A stretch of DNA of 35,621 bases from Ruminococcus sp. (lineage in GTDB: Bacteria > Bacillota > Clostridia > Oscillospirales > Acutalibacteraceae). The notes below the pieces were generated by a model. It made no database searches. It had not been told where the DNA came from and saw only the letters and a list, made by a program, of their open reading frames with translations. Shown one piece after another: positions 7,360 through 16,413 of this stretch. The position numbers were made by a program, and so were the translations under genes. Position 1 is the stretch's first letter, and each line of letters opens with the position of its first letter. Location: assembly GCA_023665555.1 (NCBI GenBank), contig JAMPDR010000022.1, positions 1-35,621 on the forward strand. The letters are read 5' to 3'.

Positions 7360-8709
7360 ATGGCATTAGTCACAAAATCAATCAAAGGTACGCAGGATGT
7401 TCTTCCTGCCGAAAGTTATAAGAATCAGTTCCTTGAGCAGACCTGCCTTGAAATTGCAGGAAACTTCGGGTTCAAGGAAATCAGAACTCCGGTTTTTGAA
7501 CATACTGAATTATTTCAGCGCAGTGTCGGCGATACGACCGATGTTGTTCAAAAGGAGATGTACACATTCAACGATAAGGGCGGACGTTCAATCACACTTC
7601 GCCCGGAGGGTACAGCAGGCGCTGTCCGCTCATATCTTGAACACGGTTTATATAATGAACCGATGCCGCAGAAAATGTGCTATATAACGTCATGTTATCG
7701 CTATGAAAAGCCGCAGGCAGGACGGCTTCGTGAATTCCATCAGTTTGGCATTGAGTGCCTTGGCGCAGGCTCTCCCGCCGCTGATGCTGAAATCATTTCA
7801 GTTGCAAATGAGATTTTTAAATTTCTCGGTGTAAGAGGTCTTAAACTTGAAATAAATTCAATCGGCTGCCCAAAATGCCGCGCTGAATATCACAAGGCTT
7901 TGCATGATTATTTTGATGAAAGAAAAGATGAACTTTGCGGCACCTGCCGTGACAGACTTGACCGCAATCCGATGAGAATCCTTGACTGCAAAAGTCCGAT
8001 TTGCTCTGAAATCGCATCAGGTGCGCCGAAAGTGATTGACTATCTTTGTGATGATTGCCGTGAGCATTTTGACAAGGTTCAGCATTTTCTTAAGGCGATG
8101 GATATAGCTTTTGAGGTTAACCCGTCAATCGTGCGCGGACTTGATTATTACACAAGAACTGTGTTTGAATTCGTATCAACCGACATCGGTGCGCAGGGCA
8201 CTGTTTGCGGCGGCGGACGCTATGACGGTCTTGTTGAGGAAATCGGCGGCGGACACACCCCGGCGCTTGGCTTTGGCATGGGTCTTGAAAGATTGATGCT
8301 TGTTATGGAACAGCAGGGACTTCCGTTCCCTGAACCTGACAGATGTGAACTTTACATTGCGTCAATGGGCGAAAATGCGCTTGCCGAAGTTGCAAGAATA
8401 GCATCGTCACTTCGCACGGACGGCATACACACGGAAATTGATATTGTCGGACGCTCTGTTAAAGCACAGATGAAATATGCAAATAAACTTAAGGCAAAGT
8501 TCACTATGGTTCTCGGTGACAGTGAACTTGAAAGCAAAAAGGTCAAGCTGAAAAACATGGAAACAGGCGAAGAAACCGAAATGGAACTTGATACTTTCGA
8601 AGGTGACTTCATGCGTCTTTCAATCAGCGAAAGCCTGAAATCATTTGAGGATATGAAACTTGATGAAACACTTGACATCAATGCCATCCTTGGCGGCAGT
8701 CTATCATAA
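7360..8709 (+). CDS. hisS: Histidyl-tRNA synthetase
   Basis: Class II aminoacyl-tRNA synthetase that charges tRNA-His. The 449-residue product shows IKGTQDVLP at the N terminus, class II motif 2 around CYRYEKPQAGRLREFHQFG, the HisRS-specific signature GLDYYTRTVFE, GGGRYDGL, and motif 3 GFGMGLERL, followed by a C-terminal anticodon-binding domain. It has about 20-25 more residues than many HisRS, with an acidic C-terminal tail. AGGAGG at 7346-7351 gives a strong start. It forms an operon with aspS (17 bp gap) under the upstream T-box. Confidence 0.97.
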   Translation: MALVTKSIKGTQDVLPAESYKNQFLEQTCLEIAGNFGFKEIRTPVFEHTELFQRSVGDTTDVVQKEMYTFNDKGGRSITLRPEGTAGAVRSYLEHGLYNEPMPQKMCYITSCYRYEKPQAGRLREFHQFGIECLGAGSPAADAEIISVANEIFKFLGVRGLKLEINSIGCPKCRAEYHKALHDYFDERKDELCGTCRDRLDRNPMRILDCKSPICSEIASGAPKVIDYLCDDCREHFDKVQHFLKAMDIAFEVNPSIVRGLDYYTRTVFEFVSTDIGAQGTVCGGGRYDGLVEEIGGGHTPALGFGMGLERLMLVMEQQGLPFPEPDRCELYIASMGENALAEVARIASSLRTDGIHTEIDIVGRSVKAQMKYANKLKAKFTMVLGDSELESKKVKLKNMETGEETEMELDTFEGDFMRLSISESLKSFEDMKLDETLDINAILGGSLS

Positions 8710-8726
8710 GTAAAGGAGATATAATT

Positions 8727-10508
8727 ATGGATACAATGGCAGGACTTAAAAGAACCGACTACTGCGGAAGTTTTACCGCAAAAGACATAGACAGAGAAGT
8801 TGTTGTTGCAGGCTGGGTACAAAAGCAACGTGACCTCGGTGCCTTGATCTTCATTGATTTGCGCGACAGAACAGGTATTGTTCAGCTGGCTTTCGATGAT
8901 AACACTGCAAGGGATATTTTTGAAAAGGCATTTGCTGTCAGAAGTGAATATGTTCTCATGGCAAAGGGTGTTGTGCGCGAGCGCTCATCAAAGAATCTTG
9001 AAATCTCGACAGGTGAAATTGAAATTGCAGTTACTGATTTGCGTGTGCTCGGCGAAAGTGAAACACCGCCGTTTGACATCATTGAAAACTGTCCGACAAG
9101 CGAACTTACAAGGCTTAAATATCGCTATCTTGATCTTCGCCGCCCTGACTTGCAGAAAAATATAATCATGCGTCACAAGATTGCAAAAATCACGCGTGAC
9201 TACTTTGATGATAACGGATTTATCGAAATCGAAACACCGATACTCATCCGTTCAACTCCCGAAGGTGCAAGAGATTTCATCGTGCCGAGCCGTATTCACA
9301 AAGGCAGCTTTTACGCACTTCCGCAATCTCCGCAGCTTTATAAGCAGCTTTCAATGGTTGCAGGTTTCGACAGATACATGCAGATTGCGCGTTGTTTCCG
9401 TGATGAGGATCTCAGAGCCGACCGTCAGCCTGAATTTACTCAGATCGATGTTGAAATGAGTTTTGTTAATCAGGAAGATATCATGGCTATGATTGAAGGC
9501 TTTGTGAAAAAGTTGTTTAAAGAAGCAATTGATGTTGAACTTGACATGCCGCTTCCCAGACTCACCTATAAAGAAGCAATGGAGCGTTATGGCTCAGATA
9601 AGCCTGACACTCGCTATGCAATGGAAATTTTCGATATTGCGGACGAAGTTAAAAACTGCGGTTTCGGTGTGTTTACGGGTGCGCTTGAAAATGGCGGCAG
9701 AGTATGCGGAATCACCGCAAAGAAGGCTTTCAGCATACTCACAAGAAAAGAAATCGACAAACTTGTTGAATTTGTTAAGGGCATTGGTGCTAAGGGTATT
9801 GCATGGGTAAGACTTGCTGAGGATGGCAGTGTTGCATCGTCTTTTGCAAAGTTCATGAGCGAGGAAGAAATGGCTGCAATCATCAAAAAGGCAGATGCCG
9901 AACCCGGTGACGTTATTCTCATCGTTGCAGATAAAGAATCGGTCACACTTCCGGTTCTCGGCGCACTTCGCCAGAACGTTGCAAAGAAACTTGATCTCAT
10001 TGATAAGAGCAAATTCAATCTTCTTTGGATTGTTGAATTCCCGTTTTTCGATTGGGATGAGGAACTCGGTCAGTATGTTGCAATGCATCATCCGTTCACA
10101 GCTCCGCTTGAAGAATGTCTGCCCTATCTTGAATCAGACAAGGCAAACGTCAGAGCAACCTCATATGACCTCGTTCTCAACGGCGTTGAACTTGCAAGCG
10201 GTTCAATCAGAATCACAGACCCTGTTCTTCAAAAGAGAATCTTCTCATTGCTAGGCCTGAGTGATGAAGAAGCATATGAAAAGTTCGGATATCTGACAGA
10301 TGCTTTCAGATTCGGAGCACCTCCGCACGGCGGCATCGGACTCGGACTTGACAGACTTTGCATGCAGATGCTTTCTCTTGACAATCTTCGTGATGTTGTT
10401 GCATATCCTAAAGTACAGAATGCAAGTGAACCGATGACAGAGTGTCCTGCACCTGTTGACGATGTTCAGCTTGAAGATTTGGGAATTGGTATTTCGGCTG
10501 ATGAATAA
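8727..10508 (+). CDS. aspS: Aspartyl-tRNA synthetase (bacterial type)
   Basis: Class II synthetase charging tRNA-Asp (or a non-discriminating form also charging tRNA-Asn, which cannot be told here). The 593-residue product has an N-terminal OB-fold anticodon domain (about 1-110), and the catalytic core contains YRYLDLRRPDLQ, FRDEDLRADRQPEFTQIDVE (motif 2) and GIGLGLDRL (motif 3). The inserted GAD domain typical of bacterial AspRS lies between about 290 and 410. AAAGGAG at 8711-8717 precedes the ATG. The T-box ahead of hisS should control both genes. No clear terminator follows. Confidence 0.97.
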   Translation: MDTMAGLKRTDYCGSFTAKDIDREVVVAGWVQKQRDLGALIFIDLRDRTGIVQLAFDDNTARDIFEKAFAVRSEYVLMAKGVVRERSSKNLEISTGEIEIAVTDLRVLGESETPPFDIIENCPTSELTRLKYRYLDLRRPDLQKNIIMRHKIAKITRDYFDDNGFIEIETPILIRSTPEGARDFIVPSRIHKGSFYALPQSPQLYKQLSMVAGFDRYMQIARCFRDEDLRADRQPEFTQIDVEMSFVNQEDIMAMIEGFVKKLFKEAIDVELDMPLPRLTYKEAMERYGSDKPDTRYAMEIFDIADEVKNCGFGVFTGALENGGRVCGITAKKAFSILTRKEIDKLVEFVKGIGAKGIAWVRLAEDGSVASSFAKFMSEEEMAAIIKKADAEPGDVILIVADKESVTLPVLGALRQNVAKKLDLIDKSKFNLLWIVEFPFFDWDEELGQYVAMHHPFTAPLEECLPYLESDKANVRATSYDLVLNGVELASGSIRITDPVLQKRIFSLLGLSDEEAYEKFGYLTDAFRFGAPPHGGIGLGLDRLCMQMLSLDNLRDVVAYPKVQNASEPMTECPAPVDDVQLEDLGIGISADE

Positions 10509-10554
10509 TAAGTGAAAAAACGGTAAATTTTTTATATAAAATAATCAATTTTTA

Positions 10555-10583
10555 TTGACTTTGTTTGCTTTTAGTTGTATCAT
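10555..10583 (+). promoter_or_regulatory. Sigma-A-type promoter for the surface protein gene
   Basis: TTGACT at 10555-10560 and TATCAT at 10578-10583 are separated by exactly 17 bp. The predicted start is near 10590, 60 bp before the likely TTG start codon. Confidence 0.65.
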
Positions 10584-10649
10584 ATGAATGTATAAAATAG
10601 ATTACTATGATTCATTGTGTCGAATTACATAAAGAGGGAGGCTGACATT

Positions 10650-12497
10650 TTGAAATTAAAAAGAATATTCGGTCTTGTTATTTCAATTGTTGTGCTTTGC
10701 GCCTCGGTCGTAGCGCCGTTTTCCGCAAGTGCAATTGTAACAGCTGACAGTGGTACGCTCCAGGTGCTTCCGGGAAATACACAGTCGTCATCGCCGTCAT
10801 ACAGCATGGCATGGCTTGATAACATCATCATCCGTGATGATGCAACTGCTGTTACCGCATCAAAGGTTGTGCCGAAAGCGGACTATCCTTATAGCAAAAC
10901 CTATGAGGAGTATATAAGAGAAGTAAATCACTATTCTATCCTCACCACCATAAACGAGGAAACTATAGGTCAAAGTTACGATGCAGTTCTTGAAGTGCTT
11001 TATTATATGGTGACTGCTCTCGGAATGACTGATGATGAGAATATTATGCGCTCATACATCAGCGACTACGGCATAAAACTGCCCGCAAATCAAACCGCCA
11101 AGGATAAGATCAAGGTTTCAGTTGTTTATGCTGCTCTCAGATACAATGCTATTTATGCTCTTTATAATAAGAAAGTTGAATTTCCGAAAGGTATCAGCCT
11201 TGACGGAGCATCTGTAATCATTCTTGCCGCCGTTACAGGTGTCAGCCTTCCATCCGGAGTTGAATCTGTGAGCGGATTTGGTGTGCTTTGCGTTAAGAAT
11301 TATGTTGAAGAATTTGAAGATCTTCCGATCAGTCAGAATCCTGATGATGCAGAGGTTTTCCACTGGGCAAAGATTCTCACCGCGGCATCAAATGACTATC
11401 AGGTTCCTCTCACTCAGTATGACCAGACAACACAGGCTCAGAAAGACTATGTTGACTATGCATATTACGCATCAATTCTGAAAACAATTTACGGTGTCAA
11501 TGTCAACCCGATATATCTTGTTATGGCTGACGAAACTAAGGATAATGAAGCAGTACCTGCACTCATTCTCAGAACAATGCTTGATGAAAGCAAGGTTGCT
11601 TATAACAGCGATGAAAGCACTGAAAAGCTGTTCAAGCTTGCATGCGAAAACGGATGGTTCAATCTTGAAGATGAATTTTACAGCGATGTTTTTAACTATG
11701 ACATCTATGTAAAGAAAGATTGTGAAAAACTTTGGTTCACTCCGTTCATTCTTGCTGATCAGCTTGGCGGAAAAACAACGGATGTTAAGATTATGCTCGG
11801 CGATAAGGAGATGGCTCCGTCAGCAACAGCATATGCACCGCTTAATCCGTCAAAAGCAAAAGAAACCGTCAAAATGGTTGTTAACTATGACGACGGCAAT
11901 GACAACAAAGAATCAGTAACATATACTTTCAACGTTATCAAAACAGATGACAAGAAAACCACTGAAAATAACAACGAGATTCTTAACAAGGTGCAGGATG
12001 CTGTAGGAAGTGTGATTCCGCAAAACAGCGATAAGGCTACCAAATATGTTGATGACATCTTTTCTTCAATTGACGCAAAGCTGACAACAAAGCCAACAGC
12101 AGCCAATGATGAAAATGATAGCGAAAGCAAAAACGTGATTTCAACATATCCTCAGCAGGAGGCAAACGTATCTGCTTATGAAGGCAGTGCACAAAAGACA
12201 TCAGACGGTGTTGATTTTGAATATCTCAACGATTTGTTTGATCAGACTTATCCTACTGATGAAAACGGCAATGTAGTCACTTCAAAATCTCTCGGTACTA
12301 TTTTGAGTGATACAGATGATGACGGTGATTCTTTCGTTGAAAAGACGGTTGCGGTTATTAAAGAAAATCCGCAGGCGGCCGTTGCAACACCAACATCAAT
12401 CATTGCAATCGGCGGATTCTTAGGTTACTTCCTGAGCAAAAAACGCAAAGCAAATGCTGTAATACCGGAAGAAACCGAAACAGAGGAAGAACAATAA
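10650..12497 (+). CDS. Secreted, membrane-anchored protein of unknown function
   Basis: Not recognised as a known family. The product (615 residues from the TTG at 10650) begins with a signal peptide (KLKRIFGLVISIVVLCASV, then AFSASAI-like cleavage region). A large ectodomain is rich in Tyr, Asp and Asn; the part around residues 370-440 (DVKIMLGDKEMAPSATAYAP and following beta-rich sequence) resembles cadherin-like or Ig-like sandwich domains. A low-complexity Asn/Asp/Ser/Thr region follows, and the end has a membrane segment (about 580-596), the basic stop KKRK and an acidic tail. No LPXTG motif is visible. An in-frame GTG lies at 10617, but GAGGGAGG at about 10634-10641 fits the TTG. It is transcribed alone, between its own promoter and a terminator. 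Confidence 0.75.
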   Translation: MKLKRIFGLVISIVVLCASVVAPFSASAIVTADSGTLQVLPGNTQSSSPSYSMAWLDNIIIRDDATAVTASKVVPKADYPYSKTYEEYIREVNHYSILTTINEETIGQSYDAVLEVLYYMVTALGMTDDENIMRSYISDYGIKLPANQTAKDKIKVSVVYAALRYNAIYALYNKKVEFPKGISLDGASVIILAAVTGVSLPSGVESVSGFGVLCVKNYVEEFEDLPISQNPDDAEVFHWAKILTAASNDYQVPLTQYDQTTQAQKDYVDYAYYASILKTIYGVNVNPIYLVMADETKDNEAVPALILRTMLDESKVAYNSDESTEKLFKLACENGWFNLEDEFYSDVFNYDIYVKKDCEKLWFTPFILADQLGGKTTDVKIMLGDKEMAPSATAYAPLNPSKAKETVKMVVNYDDGNDNKESVTYTFNVIKTDDKKTTENNNEILNKVQDAVGSVIPQNSDKATKYVDDIFSSIDAKLTTKPTAANDENDSESKNVISTYPQQEANVSAYEGSAQKTSDGVDFEYLNDLFDQTYPTDENGNVVTSKSLGTILSDTDDDGDSFVEKTVAVIKENPQAAVATPTSIIAIGGFLGYFLSKKRKANAVIPEETETEEEQ

Positions 12498-12504
12498 AAT
12501 GAAT

Positions 12505-12538
12505 AAAAGCGGCTGTCTGTGAAAGGCAGTCGCTTTTT
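12505..12538 (+). terminator. Intrinsic terminator
   Basis: AAAAGCGGCTGTCT at 12505-12518 pairs with AGGCAGTCGCTTTT (two G-U pairs), followed by TTTTT. It directly follows the surface-protein stop codon. Confidence 0.85.
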
Positions 12539-12618
12539 AAGTAAATATAGTAATACAGAAAATGAAGATGCGAATATGCTGAATCAGAGCAATATTAAGC
12601 ATCGGAGGAATCTATACA

Positions 12619-13308
12619 ATGAAAAAATACACAACCATACTTTTTGATGTTGATGATACCCTTTTGGATTTTCATCAAGATGAGCATGATGCATTGAAAA
12701 CTACGCTTGAACAGTGTGATTTGCCGTCTGATGAAAGTATTATTGCCACATATTCAAAGATAAATTCTGCACTTTGGAAAGAGCATGAGCAGGGCAGGAT
12801 AACAAAAGAGGATATCAAAAATATGCGCTTTCACAAGCTTTTTGAGCGGTTTAACTTTATGTCAGATTATGCACCCAGACAGGTTAACGACATATATGAA
12901 AGAAACTTGTGCGGCGGTTCTAATGTTGTCAGCGGCGCATATAAAATTTGCGAAAAACTAAAAGAAGAATACAGATTATATATTGTTACAAACGGCATTG
13001 AATTTACACAGAAAAGCCGGCTGTCGCGCGGCGGATTTGATAAGCTAATGAGTGATATGTTTATTTCCGAAACCATCGGCATGCAAAAGCCTGACAGGAA
13101 TTTTTTCGATTATGTTTTTTCACGCATTGAAGAAACAGATAAAAGTAAGATTGTTCTGATAGGTGATTCGCTGTCGTCAGACATAAAAGGTGCGCTCGAA
13201 GCGGGTATTGACTGCATTTGGTTCAACAAAAGTGCAGCTGAAAACAATACTGAACTTAAACCGACATACATAATCGGCAGTTTAGAAGAAATTATGTCAA
13301 TTTTGTAA
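12619..13308 (+). CDS. YjjG-family HAD hydrolase (noncanonical pyrimidine nucleotidase type)
   Basis: HAD-superfamily phosphatase. Motif I is FDVDDTLLDF near residue 9 with nucleophile Asp and general-acid Asp; motif II lies around IVTNG (about 122-126); the Lys of motif III is in GMQKPDRNFFDYV; motif IV is IGDSLSSDIKGA. The 229-residue length, the LWKEHEQGRITKEDIKNMRF cap region and the spacing match the YjjG family, whose characterised members remove phosphate from pyrimidine nucleoside monophosphates, including damaged ones. CGGAGGAA at 12603-12609 supports the ATG. It stands alone between a terminator and the DUF4364 gene. Confidence 0.85.
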   Translation: MKKYTTILFDVDDTLLDFHQDEHDALKTTLEQCDLPSDESIIATYSKINSALWKEHEQGRITKEDIKNMRFHKLFERFNFMSDYAPRQVNDIYERNLCGGSNVVSGAYKICEKLKEEYRLYIVTNGIEFTQKSRLSRGGFDKLMSDMFISETIGMQKPDRNFFDYVFSRIEETDKSKIVLIGDSLSSDIKGALEAGIDCIWFNKSAAENNTELKPTYIIGSLEEIMSIL

Positions 13309-13350
13309 TTATTTATTTGCGGAAAATGTATTTATTTTTTTGCCTATATA

Positions 13351-13415
13351 TGGTAAAATACAAATGTTTAGTTAAATGTAATTAAGTGGAAAGGTCGGAC
13401 TCATTATAATGAGTC
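13351..13415 (+). promoter_or_regulatory. Extended -10 promoter and 18-bp palindrome ahead of the DUF4364 gene
   Basis: TGGTAAAAT at 13351-13359 is an extended -10 with only a weak -35. An 18-bp perfect palindrome, GACTCATTATAATGAGTC, lies at 13398-13415 in the predicted leader, 16 bases before the start codon. It could be an operator or a leader hairpin. No good Shine-Dalgarno is seen between it and the ATG. Confidence 0.5.
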
Positions 13416-13431
13416 TGAGAACGATTGTAAT

Positions 13432-13986
13432 ATGGAACAGAACACTTTCAGTGAGGGTATTGCGCCGGGCGGACTTCGTGAAAAAGCTGAAATAAAGTTG
13501 CTTGTGTGCTATCTTTTGAAAAAATTGAATCAGCCGCTGACGCGCACAACCATCAATGAGATTTTGCAGGAATATTCAATTGCGAATTATTTTGAGGCTA
13601 ATCAGGCAATCAGTGAACTTATTAAAGCGGAAAAAATCACATGTACGATGCAAAACAGTGATGAATTGCTTGAAATTACACCGAGGGCCATGTATGATGT
13701 TGCGGAGATTGAAAGGTCACTGCCTCGCTCAATTCGCGAAAAGGCTGTCAGTGCCGCGCTGAGAATCCTTGCACGCGAAAGAATCAAGCGCGAAAGCAAG
13801 GTTGAAGTTGATCCGCTTGAGCATGGCTATCATGTGACATTTACTGTTGTTGATGTTGATACTGAAATGCTTAAGCTTACACTGTATGTCGCCGATAAAT
13901 CGCAGGTTGAATTGGTCAAACGCAACTTTTTCAACAATGCGGTTGAAATCTATTCCGATGTTATTTCATCACTTACCGTAGAATAA
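13432..13986 (+). CDS. DUF4364 family protein (winged-helix type)
   Basis: A 184-residue cytosolic protein matching the DUF4364 family found in Clostridia. The N-terminal half has a winged-helix-like pattern (EIKLLVCYLLKKLNQPLTRT, then NYFEANQAISELIKAEKITC), and the C-terminal half is a small beta-rich domain (YHVTFTVVDVDTEMLKLTLY). The role is unknown; DNA binding is plausible but not shown. The start lacks a clear Shine-Dalgarno (only GAGA at 13417-13420), and a leader palindrome lies just upstream, which would fit feedback control. It is followed after 79 bp by the GH43-like gene. Confidence 0.82.
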   Translation: MEQNTFSEGIAPGGLREKAEIKLLVCYLLKKLNQPLTRTTINEILQEYSIANYFEANQAISELIKAEKITCTMQNSDELLEITPRAMYDVAEIERSLPRSIREKAVSAALRILARERIKRESKVEVDPLEHGYHVTFTVVDVDTEMLKLTLYVADKSQVELVKRNFFNNAVEIYSDVISSLTVE

Positions 13987-14065
13987 AATGCATATCTATT
14001 ATCATGTAATTCGGAGTTAGATATTTTGAGTTAAATTTATATTTCGTAGAAAGGGTAATCTGAGA

Positions 14066-16249
14066 ATGAAAAAAGTCATGCCTTATATTTTGACTGTTGC
14101 ACTGCTTTTTGCTGCGGTTTTTGTCATGTACTTCAAATATATGAGGGAAACGGAATTTCCCGTTTTTATTGAAAGCTTTGATCATGGTGTTGTCACAGTT
14201 GAAAACCGTGAAACTGTTGGCAAAGATGATAAATTTAAGGTTATATGCAAGCGCGGAGATACAATTACACTTAACATCAATCCTGAACGAACGGATTCGA
14301 AATATTACAATTTGTCTAAGCTGTTTGTCAACGGAATCAACGTTACAGATGAAGTTGATATGCTTCAATATAAGACCAAAGTTGACAGTAAGCTGACAAT
14401 TATTGCTCAATTTAAAAAGGGAAAGCGTCCGTCATCAAACACAGAGAAAACTTCGGTATCTTTCCCGTCTGAGCCTCGTATTGAAAATCCTGCTGATAAT
14501 GAATATCTCGGCAGCAGTGATGCCTATGATATAAAGGATCCGTCGATTATTTATGATGAACAATCGGGTTGGTATTATTGCTTCGGCTCTGATAATGCAG
14601 TTGTACGCTCAAAGGATCTTATTAACTGGAGCGGTCGCACATCATATTTTAAGTCTGACAGTGAATCCGATTCAGCAATGGATTTATCACAGTTCAGCAG
14701 TGTAAGCAAGTGGGCACAGATACACGGATATAACAGCAAAAAGGCTAAAACTGACAGTAAAAAGCCGACTGCACCGGATATTGTTAAAGCAGGCTCATAC
14801 TATTATCTCTATTTCTCTCTGATCAAAGAATCAAATGTGAATGAATCGGCGATTTTCTGTGTTAAAACCAAGAATTTAGAAACAGCGGTTAAAGATAAAA
14901 AGTGGACCGATGTAGGTGTAATCATCAGTTCATGTGCCGATGCCAAAAGCAACAGCTACGATCCTGCTTTTGCCGCGCATCCGAGTGTACTTGTCAACGG
15001 CAAAAAGATGTATATGGCATACGGTTCATATTTCGGAAAAGATAAGATGAACGGCGGAATTTATCTTTTGGAACTCGACTATAAAACAGGTAAACTCAAA
15101 AAGTCGAGTGATATCAGCAAAAACGGCGATGCAATGTCAACCATCCATGGTTCTGATATATATCAGACAGGAAAGCTAATTGCCAATCCGGGAAAGGTGC
15201 CTGCACTCAGCAAAAAAGAGGGCAGTATGGTCACCGCCGCTGATATCGTCTACAACAAAGATACTGAGTATTTCTATCTGTTCATGACCTACGGAGATGA
15301 ACAGACCAACTATAACATTCGTGTTGCAAGGTCGAAATCCATTGATGGGCCTTATCTTGATTTTAACTCTCAGTCGATGAGTGAATTTGGCAAGTCAAAG
15401 AAAAACAATCAATACACAAAGGGTTTGAAAGTTATTGGCGGCTATAATTTTGTGATGAGCAGTGGCGGCGGTGTTTCATATACTGATGTCGGTAAAGCGG
15501 CTGTAGGTGCTCCGAGCATTATCAAAAGCAGTGACGGAAAATGGTTCATGGCATCGCAGGCAAGGGCATATTACAAGGTTGAAGATGAAATTGTTACAGG
15601 TGACAAATATGCGGCAGACAATGAACTTAAGGCAGACACTGCACCCGCACTTGAAATAAGGCAGATTTTTTTTGGAGCGGATGATTGGCCGCTTGCAGTG
15701 CCTGAGGTATATGCCGGTGAGAGCGTTCTTAAAGCTGTCAAGGCAGATGATATGTACGGCAATTGGGACGTTGTTGTATTTGACAACAGCGGTGATCCGA
15801 ATGATACCAAGGCGATTGAGCGAAATGTATCTCAAATGATTTCGATTTTTGATGGTATGACGATCAGCAAAAAGAACATTGAGAGCAAGACTAATATTTC
15901 AAAGCTGAATTTTGAAAAGAAAGATAAAACCTCATACAGTATGCTGCTTGACGGAAAAACATACACGATTTATCCTGCTGTTGCATGGGATTGGGAACTT
16001 TCCGAGGGTGTGCTCACTTTCACGGGAACCAGTGAGGATGGCACAACCATTTGGGGCAAAAAGAACACCTCTGCATACATGGGCATTTATTCCGACACTT
16101 TTTGGTATCTGCTTTCAATGACAGACCGCGAAACGCAGGAGAAATACAAGGAAAAGGTTGAAAAAATCAGCGGAAACCCGTCACAAATCAATATTGACGC
16201 AATGACAAGGGAATTGATTGAGATTGTGACGAAAGCTGCAAATAAATGA
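14066..16249 (+). CDS. Membrane-anchored GH43-like (arabinanase-type) protein, possibly inactive
   Basis: A 727-residue protein with one N-terminal membrane segment (about 4-23). A small beta domain (about 30-115) is followed by a low-complexity linker, a five-bladed GH43-type domain (about 150-540) and a C-terminal beta/lipocalin-like domain (MYGNWDVVVFDNSGDPND onward). GH43 enzymes cut arabinan or xylan. Family features kept are the catalytic-base region KDPSII (Asp158), SYDPAF, NIRVARSKSIDGPY and a DDWPLAVPEVYAGE motif at the end of the catalytic domain. In arabinanases the general acid lies in IEAPYI; here the aligned segment is VTAADI, putting Thr390 at the Glu position, though Glu385 is nearby. 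The conserved metal-site His of GHNS also appears to be missing. AAAGGG at 14050-14055 supports the start. Confidence 0.75.
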   Translation: MKKVMPYILTVALLFAAVFVMYFKYMRETEFPVFIESFDHGVVTVENRETVGKDDKFKVICKRGDTITLNINPERTDSKYYNLSKLFVNGINVTDEVDMLQYKTKVDSKLTIIAQFKKGKRPSSNTEKTSVSFPSEPRIENPADNEYLGSSDAYDIKDPSIIYDEQSGWYYCFGSDNAVVRSKDLINWSGRTSYFKSDSESDSAMDLSQFSSVSKWAQIHGYNSKKAKTDSKKPTAPDIVKAGSYYYLYFSLIKESNVNESAIFCVKTKNLETAVKDKKWTDVGVIISSCADAKSNSYDPAFAAHPSVLVNGKKMYMAYGSYFGKDKMNGGIYLLELDYKTGKLKKSSDISKNGDAMSTIHGSDIYQTGKLIANPGKVPALSKKEGSMVTAADIVYNKDTEYFYLFMTYGDEQTNYNIRVARSKSIDGPYLDFNSQSMSEFGKSKKNNQYTKGLKVIGGYNFVMSSGGGVSYTDVGKAAVGAPSIIKSSDGKWFMASQARAYYKVEDEIVTGDKYAADNELKADTAPALEIRQIFFGADDWPLAVPEVYAGESVLKAVKADDMYGNWDVVVFDNSGDPNDTKAIERNVSQMISIFDGMTISKKNIESKTNISKLNFEKKDKTSYSMLLDGKTYTIYPAVAWDWELSEGVLTFTGTSEDGTTIWGKKNTSAYMGIYSDTFWYLLSMTDRETQEKYKEKVEKISGNPSQINIDAMTRELIEIVTKAANK

Positions 16250-16253
16250 TGAT

Positions 16254-16286
16254 AAAAAGAACAGGCTTCAAAAGTCTGTTCTTTTT
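16254..16286 (+). terminator. Intrinsic terminator
   Basis: A 15-position stem (AAAAAGAACAGGCTT at 16254-16268, loop CAA or similar, complement at 16272-16286 with one G-U pair) ending in T6. It follows the GH43-like gene. Confidence 0.88.
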
Positions 16287-16338
16287 TATTAGTAGGAAAT
16301 TCAATGCGGTGATGATTGAAGATTTTTATAAAATACTA

Positions 16339-16366
16339 TTGATTGTTGAGAAAATATGAGTATAAT
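16339..16366 (+). promoter_or_regulatory. Promoter for the glycerophosphodiesterase gene
   Basis: TTGATT at 16339-16344 and TATAAT at 16361-16366 with 16-bp spacing. The predicted start is near 16373. Confidence 0.6.
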
Positions 16367-16413
16367 CATTTCGGGTGAGAAATGCCTATAAAATCTTGAA
16401 AGAAGTGACTTTT

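Noticed and set aside
9594-10091. Long minus-strand open frame opposite aspS
   Set aside because: It lies fully within the conserved AspRS gene, has no ribosome site or family resemblance, and its composition is that of the complementary strand.
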